Shown here piece after piece: positions 56,178 through 64,000 of a stretch of DNA of 64,000 bases (within the stretch, counting starts at the first letter, position 1; the number at the start of each line of letters is the position of its first letter). The DNA comes from Bradyrhizobium sp. in8p8 (lineage in GTDB: Bacteria; Pseudomonadota; Alphaproteobacteria; Rhizobiales; Xanthobacteraceae). The notes below the pieces were generated by a model. It did no database searches. It saw only the letters and a program-made list of their open reading frames with translations, and was not told the origin of the DNA. A program made the position numbers and the translations under genes. The DNA is taken from assembly GCF_000426845.1 (NCBI RefSeq), contig NZ_AUGD01000008.1, forward strand, positions 303,746 to 367,745, given 5' to 3'.

Positions 56178-57200
56178 TCATTGCTCCGCTTGGAGGGCAC
56201 GCTGAAGGAGAAGCAAATCCTCCGGCAGCGGCGCCTCCCAGTGCAGAAGTTCTCCGGTCCTGGGGTGCTCCAATACCAGGAGATAGGCGTGCAAGGCCTG
56301 CCGTCCCAGCGCGGCCAAAGCCGCCTGCGATTCGGGGCCAAGCTGGTTGGCCTTGGTCTTGAAATGCGGGCCGTAGACGGCATCCCCCATCAGCGGGTGC
56401 CCGATATGGGCGAGATGGACTCGGATCTGGTGGGTGCGCCCGGTCTCGAGCTCGCAGGCGAGGAGGCTCGCCACCGGCTTGCCGTCCCGCCCGGCAAAGC
56501 TCTCCAGGATCTCCCAATGCGTGACCGCCTCGCGGCCGCCCTGGCGCACCGCCATCTTCTCGCGCGCATGCGGATGGCGGTCGATCGGCGCGTCCACCGT
56601 GCCGCGATGCCGGTTCGGCACCCCCCAGGCAAAGGCCATGTAGCCGCGCCGCATCTCGCCGGTACGGCCGTGGTCGGCAAACTGCGCCGACAGCGAGGCA
56701 TGGGCGAGGTCGTTCTTGGCCACCACCATCAGCCCCGTCGTGTCCTTGTCGAGCCGGTGCACGATGCCGGGCCGGCGCACCCCGCCGATGCCAGACAGCG
56801 AGGCGCCGCAATGGGCGATCAAAGCATTCACCAGCGTGCCGGTCTCGTGGCCGGCCGCGGGATGCACCACCAGCCCCTTGGGCTTGTTGAGGACGACGAT
56901 GTCATCGTCCTCGAATACGATGTCGAGGGCGATATCCTCGCCCCTGGGCTCGGCGGGCGCCGCCTGCGGCACGTCGATTATGATCGTATCGCCCGGACTG
57001 ACGTGATAAGCGGGGTCGCGGACCGCGGAGGCCTTCAGGTGGACGGCGCCCGCCAGGATCAGGGCTTTCAGCCTCGATCGCGACAGCTCGGTGAGGCGCG
57101 CCGCCAGCACGCGGTCGAGCCGGGCCGAGCCCTCATCGCCGACGACCACGACCTCCAACCTTTGCGCAGAGCCAAGATCCTTAGGGCCAAGAGTTTCCAT
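56178..57200 (-). CDS. RluD family pseudouridine synthase
   Basis: This encodes 340 residues from the ATG at 57200. S4 domain about 20-80 (ARLDRVLAARLTELSRSRLKALI), then the RluA/RluD catalytic domain with D151 in HRLDKDTTGLMVVAK and RTHQIRVHLAHIGHPLMGDAVYG. RluD modifies U1911/1915/1917 in 23S rRNA helix 69; exact site assignment would need a closer comparison. Its start codon shares two bases with the divergent gene at 57199 (CATG). Confidence 0.93.
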   Translation of the reverse strand: METLGPKDLGSAQRLEVVVVGDEGSARLDRVLAARLTELSRSRLKALILAGAVHLKASAVRDPAYHVSPGDTIIIDVPQAAPAEPRGEDIALDIVFEDDDIVVLNKPKGLVVHPAAGHETGTLVNALIAHCGASLSGIGGVRRPGIVHRLDKDTTGLMVVAKNDLAHASLSAQFADHGRTGEMRRGYMAFAWGVPNRHRGTVDAPIDRHPHAREKMAVRQGGREAVTHWEILESFAGRDGKPVASLLACELETGRTHQIRVHLAHIGHPLMGDAVYGPHFKTKANQLGPESQAALAALGRQALHAYLLVLEHPRTGELLHWEAPLPEDLLLLQRALQAEQ

Positions 57201-57543
57201 GACGACGTCTGATACCGATGTTCCCGAGCCGACCCCCGAACAGGCCGCGCTATTCGCGCGGGTGAGGCGGATGATGCTGATCGCGGGGCTGACCACGGCG
57301 CTGGCGTTCTGCGCCGTGCTGATCGCGGTGGGCTACCGCCTTTTCAAGTCGGAGGGAAGGGCGGTGGAGGCCGGCGGCGACGTCACCGCCACCCTGCCGA
57401 AGGGCGCCAGGATCGTTTCGACCGGTGTCGCCGGCGACCGGCTCGTGGTCACGCTGGACCTCGGTGGCGTCACCGAGATCCGCACGTTCGACGCCCACAC
57501 GCTGAAGCCGGCCGGAAAGCTGAAATTTGCCAATGAGCCGTAA
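57199..57543 (+). CDS. DUF6476-like single-pass membrane protein
   Basis: This encodes 114 residues. A short acidic N-terminus (TDVPEPTPEQAALFARVRR), one transmembrane helix about 28-47 (MLIAGLTTALAFCAVLIAVGY) and a periplasmic beta-rich tail (ARIVSTGVAGDRLVVTLDLGG). The family occurs next to rluD in rhizobia, as here. The ATG overlaps the divergent RluD start by two bases. The DUF name is from memory. Confidence 0.8.
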   Translation: MTTSDTDVPEPTPEQAALFARVRRMMLIAGLTTALAFCAVLIAVGYRLFKSEGRAVEAGGDVTATLPKGARIVSTGVAGDRLVVTLDLGGVTEIRTFDAHTLKPAGKLKFANEP

Positions 57544-57600
57544 AAGGCCCATCGGGGTCCTTGCGGCAGACAAATTTCGAGGCTATTCGGTACCCCTCAC

Positions 57601-57675
57601 GCTCCCTTCGTCTAGCGGTTAGGACGCGGCCCTCTCAAGGCTGAAACAGGGGTTCGATTCCCCTAGGGAGCGCCA
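57601..57675 (+). tRNA. tRNA-Glu (anticodon CTC)
   Basis: A complete 75-nt cloverleaf with encoded CCA. Anticodon loop CTCTCAA gives CTC; T arm AGGGG TTCGATT CCCCT; acceptor GCTCCCT/AGGGAGC. A large tyrosine recombinase gene starts 90 bp downstream, the usual arrangement for integration at a tRNA 3' end. Confidence 0.95.
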
Positions 57676-57764
57676 GCGGCTCTAGAAGCGCTGAGATTTC
57701 AAAAACATCACGCAAATCATGGCTTTGACTACGCTCTGGTGGTAGCACTGCGTGGTAGCTTTTG

Positions 57765-60700
57765 ATGCGCGCGTTGATGGGACTGATTAAGGACAGGCAC
57801 GGGACTTACTACGCGCAACGGAAGGTGCCCGAACGCCTTCAAGAGGCGGTCGCGCGCGTGCTCAATTCAGGACGTGGTCGCCAAGTCTTCCTAAAGAAGT
57901 CACTGGGGACCAAGGTCCTCAAGGCGGCGAATGTGGCCGCAACGCACGTCCTCGCTGACTTCGACCGGACGATTGCCGATGCTGAAGCGCTACTGAAGGA
58001 GCGTCCCGTAACTCCATCGCTGACTGTTGCGCAGATAAAGCGCATGGCAGAAGCATACTACGCAGCCAGATTGGCGAATGATGAGGAGGAGCGCCGCGAG
58101 GGCACTGGCTCCGAGCCGTTGTTTCAAAGCATCGCGAAGCAGCTCAGTGCGGCGGGTGTCGAGTATCAAACCCCATTTGCCGTAGGTGTGACCCCAGAGG
58201 CTGGCCTGTCGGACCGCGAAGTGCTGAAGCGCGTTGGCACACTCGAATACGAGCTTGCCATCGTCCCGCCCGCGTTGGCTCGCGGCGACATCAGCGTCAT
58301 CCGCGAGGAGCTGGATGAACTGCTGAGTGATTTCCAACTCAACGTTGACCGCAAGAGCCAGTCGTACCGAAAGCTCGGTATGGCGGTGCTAACGGCATAT
58401 GTTCGCGCCATCAGGGACATCGAGAGGCGGAATGTAGGTGAGCCGATTGAGACACCTCAATCTTTCTACGCGCTCTCTCAGCTTCCCACGGGTGAACAGG
58501 GGGGCACGCTACGTGAAGCCTTCGAGGGCTGGAAGAAAGAGCGTGAACGGCCGGAGGGCACGGTGCATGAGTACGGTCGAGCCATCGAGATGTTCATCCA
58601 ACTGCACGGCGATCTGCCCATCACGGAAATCAAGCGCTCCCACGCGCGCACGTTCCGCGAAGCGTTGCAATTGGTGCCGAAGTCTCGCAAGGGGGCACTT
58701 CTGAAGGCATCACTGCGGGACCTTAGCGACTATGGTCGCTCACACCCGACAATCCAGAAGGTATCACCGGGCACCGTCAATAAGCAGTTGGGCGCGGTAC
58801 AGGCTATCGCCGGATGGGGACGGCATAACGGGCTTGTGCCTGAGGACGCTCCCTGGTCTGACCCTTTCAATGAAATGCGACTAGAAGAGGAGCAGTCCCA
58901 GCGTGAACCCTTTGACGCGCGCGACTTGCAGACCATCTTCAATGCTCCCCTGTTCACCGAACACAAGCTCCCGGTGGGAGCGAAGGGAGCGGCGGGGATA
59001 TGGCTTCCGTTGCTCGCACTCTTCGCCGGAGCCCGTCAGGCCGAATACGCAGGTCTCCGTGTCTCTGACATTCGGGAGGATGAGCAAACAGCCGTTCCGC
59101 TCATGTGGTTCACCCGTGATGTCAAGGCGGGGCGCAGATTGAAGACAAAATCATCGGAACGAGTGGTGCCAGTACATCCTCTGCTTATCGACATCGGCTT
59201 CCTCAACTATGTGGCAGAGCGCCGAAAGGATGGCGAGCAGGCTTGGTTGTTCCCCACTGTTGCTCCTGATCAGAAGGGAGCGTTGAGAGGCTGGGCGAAA
59301 TGGTGGGGGCGGCACCTGCGCAACCATGTAGGCGTCAAGGACACCAACAAGGTCTTCCATAGCTTCCGGCACGGCTTTCAGGATGCGCTTCGCCAAGCGA
59401 CACCCGACGAAGAGTTGCGGGATGCTCTAGCGGGCCGCAGTAGCGGGAAGTCTGTGAGCCGAAGGTATGGCGCAAAGGCCATGCTGGAGCGCTGGGGCGT
59501 GAAGGCTCTCAAAGCGGCAATCGACAAGATTAACTACCCCGGCCTCGACCTGTCGCGTGCGCCCTTGGCGACCCTGCGTGCAATACCAGCATCATCAAGC
59601 GCTTTCATGCTCACCAGCGATTTGGCCGAGCGCTATCCGAGGCCGCAGGCGGCCAAGGGCAAGGCGTACGCACGCCACAAGACACTGGTCGACTATGCGA
59701 ACGCCGTAGGCGCATTCATCGCCGATCTGCTTGCTGCCGTCGAACGCGATCGGAGCGAGGGCTGGCTCATGTGCTCACACGACAAGGGCGACTACACCGG
59801 CCAATACGTCAAATGGCGCATGTTCGATGGTGTTAGGACGGCGTGGCTTGAGGCTGGCCTGATCGAGCATAAGCCGGGTTATCCGGGCAGGCTGGAGTTC
59901 GGCAACCCAGGTCCAAGCTCGGGCAAGCTAACCCGCTACAGGGCCACACCGAGGCTCTTGGAGATTGCTGCGGGACACGGCATTACACCGGCCAACGTCC
60001 TCGAACATTTCAAGTTCGAGTTCATGATGCCTTCCGAGCTAATCCGGCTCACTAAGCCTCCCGAGCCGACACCGAATACACCAAGGGTCGCTGAGCTACG
60101 CCGTGATGTCGCCGAACTGAACGCGTTCTTCGCCAAGCAGACCCTTACACATCCGAAACATCCGACGATTAAGCACCTTGGGTGGATACGAATATTCCAC
60201 GCGTACACCAAGGGCTACCGATGGAATAAGGGCGGCCGCCTCTACTCCCAGCCTCAAGGGCCGAGCTGCTACCAGAACCTGCCAGAGACTTCGGAGGATG
60301 CGAGTAAGCCTACACGCCTGCAAATGCGTATCAATGGGGAACGTGTTGTAGAGATCGACATATCATCCTCGTACCTCACCATCTTCTACGCGCTTTGCGA
60401 TCAGCAACTCGATAGCACTGAAGATGCCTACGCAGGGATCCTTGGGCCGACAGCACTCGACAGGCATGTAGCCAAGTTCTGGATCAACGCGTCGTTTGGC
60501 AACAGCAAGCTGCTTAGCAAGTGGAGCACAGAGGTAAAGCGAACCCTGGAGCTGCAACTCGCCAAAAAGGGGTTGTCAGGTTTCGATCCCAAGCTCTATC
60601 CGATGAAGTGGATCAAAGAGAAGGTGCTAGAGCGCCATCCCCTTCTGGCTCGCTGGGGCGGTGAAATCAGAGGCCGTGTGCGAGACTACGGTGACCTCAT

Positions 60701-60902
60701 GTACATCGAGAGCGAGGCAATCATCGGCGCAATGCTGACGCTGATGCGCGATCATCAAGTACCGAGCCTACCTGTACACGACAGCCTCATCGTTCCGGTG
60801 TCGAACTTCAAAGTGGCCAAGGAAGCTCTCATCCATCACTTCCGCAAGCAAACCGGAGTAGTGCCGAGACTGGACCCTGAGGAGGACTCAGAGAACTGGT
60901 GA
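57765..60902 (+). CDS. Tyrosine recombinase fused to a family A polymerase-like domain
   Basis: This encodes 1045 residues from ATG 57765 (a TTG precedes it; ATG 57777 is also possible). The first part, about 1-600, is a tyrosine recombinase: an N-terminal arm-binding-like segment (LIKDRHGTYYAQRKVPERLQ), core-binding helices to about 390, then R424 in AGARQAEYAGLR, Lys near KTKSSERVVPVHP, H532-x-x-R535 (HSFRHGF) and Y568 in SRRYG. The usual second His is R558. A further 440 residues follow, with family A polymerase motifs in order: motif A D865 (VVEIDISSSYLTIFYAL), motif B R900-x3-K904 ... F911-G912, and motif C VHDS with D1006. Continuous frame, lower GC than the core genome, beside tRNA-Glu. 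Confidence 0.85.
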   Translation: MRALMGLIKDRHGTYYAQRKVPERLQEAVARVLNSGRGRQVFLKKSLGTKVLKAANVAATHVLADFDRTIADAEALLKERPVTPSLTVAQIKRMAEAYYAARLANDEEERREGTGSEPLFQSIAKQLSAAGVEYQTPFAVGVTPEAGLSDREVLKRVGTLEYELAIVPPALARGDISVIREELDELLSDFQLNVDRKSQSYRKLGMAVLTAYVRAIRDIERRNVGEPIETPQSFYALSQLPTGEQGGTLREAFEGWKKERERPEGTVHEYGRAIEMFIQLHGDLPITEIKRSHARTFREALQLVPKSRKGALLKASLRDLSDYGRSHPTIQKVSPGTVNKQLGAVQAIAGWGRHNGLVPEDAPWSDPFNEMRLEEEQSQREPFDARDLQTIFNAPLFTEHKLPVGAKGAAGIWLPLLALFAGARQAEYAGLRVSDIREDEQTAVPLMWFTRDVKAGRRLKTKSSERVVPVHPLLIDIGFLNYVAERRKDGEQAWLFPTVAPDQKGALRGWAKWWGRHLRNHVGVKDTNKVFHSFRHGFQDALRQATPDEELRDALAGRSSGKSVSRRYGAKAMLERWGVKALKAAIDKINYPGLDLSRAPLATLRAIPASSSAFMLTSDLAERYPRPQAAKGKAYARHKTLVDYANAVGAFIADLLAAVERDRSEGWLMCSHDKGDYTGQYVKWRMFDGVRTAWLEAGLIEHKPGYPGRLEFGNPGPSSGKLTRYRATPRLLEIAAGHGITPANVLEHFKFEFMMPSELIRLTKPPEPTPNTPRVAELRRDVAELNAFFAKQTLTHPKHPTIKHLGWIRIFHAYTKGYRWNKGGRLYSQPQGPSCYQNLPETSEDASKPTRLQMRINGERVVEIDISSSYLTIFYALCDQQLDSTEDAYAGILGPTALDRHVAKFWINASFGNSKLLSKWSTEVKRTLELQLAKKGLSGFDPKLYPMKWIKEKVLERHPLLARWGGEIRGRVRDYGDLMYIESEAIIGAMLTLMRDHQVPSLPVHDSLIVPVSNFKVAKEALIHHFRKQTGVVPRLDPEEDSENW

Positions 60903-61834
60903 AGGTCCTGTGCCTGTAAGCACCTGCTAGACCATAGGAGGTTTTATATTGGTGATTGTCTAGGGAAGGTCTATCCAGCGAGACACTTGGCCATAACGTA
61001 GAACAAATGTTGCCGTCGGGCCTCTCCGCGCAGGAAGGGTTCCACCTGCCTCTACGCGGTCGATTTTGTCGCCCCTGTTGGGATCGGGCTGCAAGGCCTT
61101 GCGGTGACTCAGGAATGCCTTGGGGAGACGCTCGGGCAACGCGGTAGAGGTCGGCCAAGCGGCTATCAGCGGACTCCGTAGAGTCTTCCAGAGGCGTGAT
61201 ACCACAGATTTTGCGGAGGCAGTCACGCAATTTCTGGCTGTGGCATTTAACCCGTATCAAAGCGCGAGGTGGCTCCGTCGCATGCGCCTCTCAGGCCCCC
61301 GTGCACGCCCATTGGGAGCCCGAGGAACTCGTTTTGGCCCAGCCCGGGCGCGGTGAACCGACGGCCGAGCAAGTCCCCGCAGTGACACCCATAGTGTGCT
61401 CTCGAGGCACCCTGGATGCTCCGTGCCACAATTGGGTCTCATTAGGCACCATCGGCTTTTGCGATGAGTGTGCGAACCCATCCACACACACGCCCGGCCG
61501 TATTCAAGTTGGCCCCGATGATTTGCCGCTCGTGTCCGGCGCTGCTTTTCTCGCAGGGTGTCCCGCCGAGTGGGATCGCAGGCGGTCACGTCACCTGCAA
61601 CATCTAATTTCTCCACGGCGCGTGCACCTCAATGACTAGGGCGGCGAATGTCCGCAAGTTAGGGCTGAACGGAAATGGCTCAGAGAGGACCGAAGGTCAG
61701 TTGTTGACCCGAAGCGGAACCTGCGACCCCTTGAGAGCTAAATGAGCGATTGAAGCGATTTTGAACATCCTTGGCAGTGAAGAGATAAGGTAGATCTGGT
61801 ATTGTCGTGGTCCCATCAGCGAGGCAATACGCTC
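60903..61834. other. Island segment without a convincing gene
   Basis: 932 bp behind the fusion gene. Several frames of 80-150 codons are open on both strands, but all have Cys/Arg/Pro-rich compositions, mutually overlap and lack ribosome sites. It may be a decayed accessory gene. No hairpin terminator of note. Confidence 0.35.
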
Positions 61835-62047
61835 GTGTTCAAGGTGCTGGACTGGTTTAGATCGCACCCCGTTTTGATCGGCCCCGCTCTGCTGCTTACA
61901 TCAATCGCGGCGATTCTCTATTTGTTTATTGACCCCATCACCGTCCTGTTTGTCGCGATCATTTTTCTTACCGCCGGTTTCGCCGCGCTTGTTGATCCAA
62001 AGACATACTTCCGTAAGGGGCCAACCGGAACACAGCAGCGTGAGTGA
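61835..62047 (+). CDS. Small two-helix membrane protein
   Basis: This encodes 70 residues from GTG 61835 (an alternative TTG start lies at 61802). After an amphipathic start (FKVLDWFRSHPV), two hydrophobic helices are separated by a tight turn (IGPALLLTSIAAILYLFI and ITVLFVAIIFLTAGFAALV), with a polar tail. The 3' end overlaps the next gene by eight bases. Island cargo of unknown function. Confidence 0.6.
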   Translation: MFKVLDWFRSHPVLIGPALLLTSIAAILYLFIDPITVLFVAIIFLTAGFAALVDPKTYFRKGPTGTQQRE

Positions 62048-62543
62048 TCACGGAAGTCCGCCCCTCAGCAACAGTCTCGGTAGTATCTTGGAGGCGTTTC
62101 GCGAGCTCCTGATAGGTCTACCTCTGTCTTATCTCTGGCGAGGCCATGGCTCGGCAATTTTTCTGGAGTTCGGGCTGCTTACACCTCGAACCCGGCGCAA
62201 CGGAACACCCGGCAACCCATGCGGCGAATTTACATTGATGATCCAATGGAGTTGGCGGATTGAAAACGCTACGTCCATCGTGTGCGGGAGTTGGAGCGAG
62301 GAGCCCCTGTGGGAGCCAACGTTCGATTTACTCCGCAACAAGGTCGTTACCGAGCTATCAGTAGTCGGGCGGCTGCCCGAAATCGTCGTAGCTCTGTCAG
62401 AAGGCCTTTACGTATCGTCATTCATGACTGCTGAGGGTGATCCTCAATGGTGTCTGTTTGACCGGCGAGGCGCCGCCTTGAGGACAATGACGGTCAAGGA
62501 CGGGTGCTCAAATTCGTTCGTTGACCCCTCGCCACTATTGTAG
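62040..62543 (+). CDS. Conserved hypothetical protein of the island
   Basis: This encodes 167 residues from GTG 62040, overlapping the membrane-protein gene. Trp-rich and ordered (TLMIQWSWRIENATSIVCGSW; GRLPEIVVALSEGLYVSSFMTAEGDPQW). The phrase order WRIE, GSWS, GRLPEI, SFMTAEGDPQW recalls a common family found beside mobile elements and sometimes suggested as immunity proteins; the family name is not certain to me. Coupled with the small membrane gene. Confidence 0.6.
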   Translation: MSDHGSPPLSNSLGSILEAFRELLIGLPLSYLWRGHGSAIFLEFGLLTPRTRRNGTPGNPCGEFTLMIQWSWRIENATSIVCGSWSEEPLWEPTFDLLRNKVVTELSVVGRLPEIVVALSEGLYVSSFMTAEGDPQWCLFDRRGAALRTMTVKDGCSNSFVDPSPLL

Positions 62544-62726
62544 ATCCAGCCGACAGAATGTCCGGTATTGGCCCTTATGAGACTCTCCACTGTATTGGGC
62601 TGTCGTCCGTGATGGCACCAGAGCGGACGTCAGAGTTGTACGGTTCACCCTGCTGCTGCCAGCTCGGTGGCGGCGGCAGCTTAAAGCCGAGGAACTTGAA
62701 ATCGGGTAGCAACCGATGAGCAGAAA

Positions 62727-62752
62727 GGGTCCCATGGTCGTGTATGGGACCC
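62727..62752. repeat. Hairpin repeat, copy 1
   Basis: GGGTCCCAT and ATGGGACCC form a 9-bp stem with an 8-base loop; the surrounding 100 bp (ctcggtggcggcggcagc ... gaggaacttgaaa) resembles copy 2 at 63520. On the minus strand it lies about 105 bp past the MarR stop and could terminate it. Confidence 0.65.
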
Positions 62753-62856
62753 ATTCGCGCTTGTTCATCTCGGACCGTCTAAGCTGCCTCAGCTGTAATC
62801 CGAAGTGCCAGCGTCGCAGAAGTTACACTGCGAGTGCGAAGCGTCCTCCGGCCACC

Positions 62857-63303
62857 TTAGACCTCATCCTCGAAAAGCAATTCGCCCATCGGGCCAATTC
62901 GCTTCCTTGGATTGTCTTGCATGACCTCAATCATGCGAGAGGCGAGGCGATGCCCGCGCTCCGTGAGAAAAACGTGACGTAACCGTAGATCATTTCGCCT
63001 ATCATCGACGACGGTAAGAAGGTCGAAACCAGGTTTACTTCTTATGACACGCGAAGTTAGTCGACGCAGGTGCATTGAAACAGTGACCGGTTTAATACCG
63101 CAGCGGCGCGCCAGCACAGACACGGGAAGTCCCTCCTCAGCCCAAACCGCCAAGAACGTATACGCTTGATCGGTGGTGAGGTGGTAGTAGAGCGTCTGCA
63201 GCACTTGAATTGCCGTAACGAAACGCAGAACTAAAATTCGCTGCCGAGATGATAGCTCGTGAAATTGGTCTTGAAGTTCATTGGGCACCGGGCGCTCCCT
63301 CAT
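62857..63303 (-). CDS. MarR-like winged-helix regulator
   Basis: This encodes 148 residues. Helical N-terminus, then HLTTDQAYTFLAVWAEEGLPVSVLARRCGIKPVTVSMHLRRL with the recognition helix, a wing (VVDDRRNDLRLRHVFLTERG), and a C-terminal helix. MarR fold; ligand unknown. It sits between the two hairpin repeats in the island and may control the element. Confidence 0.8.
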   Translation of the reverse strand: MRERPVPNELQDQFHELSSRQRILVLRFVTAIQVLQTLYYHLTTDQAYTFLAVWAEEGLPVSVLARRCGIKPVTVSMHLRRLTSRVIRSKPGFDLLTVVDDRRNDLRLRHVFLTERGHRLASRMIEVMQDNPRKRIGPMGELLFEDEV

Positions 63304-63519
63304 GTGAGGCTCGGAATGAAGCAGATCAGCGCCCGTACTAATAGATTACTCTCTGGCAGCTACTTGCGACCTTCGCCGGCACATGCGGAGGTGACCGATA
63401 GGCTTTTCCGTGCGAGATGGATGCAAATCCCGTGGCATACATTGCAGCCGTAAGCTCGGCGGCGGCAGCAGGCTTTAACCGAAGGAACTTGAAACCGCAT
63501 CGTCAATGATGTTCAAAAA

Positions 63520-63545
63520 GGGTCCCATGGGATGATATGGGACCC
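63520..63545. repeat. Hairpin repeat, copy 2
   Basis: The same 9-bp stem (GGGTCCCAT/ATGGGACCC) with loop GGGATGAT. On the minus strand it is followed by TTTTT, so it could terminate the serine-recombinase remnant. Confidence 0.65.
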
Positions 63546-63626
63546 ATTGGCTCGCATGTTCCCCGGAGGCTTCGCACGACCGTCGCAGGCAAATAAGCTT
63601 GAACCAGCCGTACATCGCAATTTCTC

Positions 63627-63911
63627 CTATTTGGCGTCGATGCGGCTGAGAAGGCGGGAGACGGCAGTCGGATGCCACACGTCTCCCCGAGGAGCCCTAA
63701 TGCCCCTCGTGTGAAGTTCATCAGCGATCCCGCGTACCGTGGTGATCCCAGAGCCCCTGATGTCATCCACGATGCCCTTAAGGTCGGTAGCCCTCTGCAC
63801 CGCGCCGCGCTTGAGCGCCTCTACAGCCTTCGCATTGCCTACCTGCTTTCCCCGGAGCGCACGGGCACCGTTGGGATTGCCTAACTTCACGCCGCGCGCC
63901 TTGGCTGTCAA
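63627..63911 (-). pseudogene. Serine recombinase (resolvase), truncated C-terminal part
   Basis: The 94-codon frame reads KARGVKLGNPNGARALRG and VRGIADELHTRGIRAPRG, the recognisable linker and DNA-binding HTH of a resolvase/invertase. The catalytic N-terminal domain is missing: the open frame continues to 63956 with unrelated sequence, where an in-frame TAG stops it. A remnant of a second recombinase, probably left by an earlier mobile element. Confidence 0.75.
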
Positions 63912-64000
63912 TCGGCTTGCAAATTTGGCTCTGACGCAAGTTTGGTGCAGCGCCGACTATTCTGCACCGATTAGTCTGGCTTGAAGCAGATCGATTTTGC

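Noticed and set aside
60829..61260. Minus-strand frame overlapping the end of the integrase fusion
   Set aside because: It overlaps a well-supported gene and has an unstructured composition.
61196..61639. 147-codon frame with two Cys-x-x-Cys-like pieces behind the integrase fusion
   Set aside because: No ribosome site, competing frames on the other strand, and no recognisable fold.
62727..63545. The two hairpins as terminal inverted repeats of an insertion sequence
   Set aside because: The larger repeats are in direct orientation, no transposase lies between them, and no target-site duplication is visible.

Overview
The window is GC-rich chromosomal DNA whose gene families, PhaR-type operator, lack of G-1 in tRNA-His and recurrent intergenic repeats (attccggg...ccggaatgac type) point to an alphaproteobacterium of the Bradyrhizobium/Nitrobacteraceae group. 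That assignment is an inference from gene content; no rRNA is present to confirm it.

Layout. 1-9.4 kb: the 3' part of serA, a secreted unknown, a LysR regulator, a thiolase, a very large PAS histidine kinase of the PdhS/PleC/DivJ type, and a phasin with a PhaR-like operator. 9.8-16.8 kb: tRNA-His, a probably frameshifted gene, a 24-residue membrane peptide, tenA flanked by an intact and a decayed copy of an AEC transporter gene, a CoA-transferase/CitE-lyase/AEC operon, a Cys-rich periplasmic protein and an orphan ParA ATPase behind two perfect palindromes. 16.9-29.9 kb: two tandem 48-49 residue membrane proteins, a DapA-family aldolase with an attenuator-like leader, trxB-lysR, an Lrp regulator, greA, carB, a non-canonical Cys-type tRNA-like gene, a methyltransferase, dps, a cupin and carA. 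30-42.5 kb: mixed metabolism and small regulators (YqeY, epoxide hydrolase, acyl-CoA ligase, MarR, hybrid kinase, ArsR/AHSA1 pair, LysE, HutG-like, chlorite dismutase family). 42.8-57.5 kb: housekeeping genes dnaG, rpoD, rpoH and an rluD-like gene, with a transglycosylase, SDR, single-domain response regulator, diguanylate cyclase, amidase and a 22-residue Lys/Ala peptide.

57.6-64 kb is an accessory region that starts at tRNA-Glu(CTC). Its first gene, 90 bp downstream of the tRNA, encodes a protein of about 1045 residues that joins a tyrosine recombinase to a C-terminal domain carrying the three signature motifs of family A polymerases (motif A D865, motif B R900/K904, motif C H1005-D1006). 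This integrase-polymerase fusion is the most unusual thing in the window. Behind it lie two overlapping small cargo genes, a MarR-like regulator, two copies of a hairpin-bearing repeat and a truncated serine recombinase. The element runs off the right edge.

Working together: carA and carB supply carbamoyl phosphate from separate loci. dnaG and rpoD lie in the usual macromolecular-synthesis order without rpsU. The CoA-transferase, lyase and carrier form one translationally coupled operon for uptake and cleavage of an unidentified organic acid.
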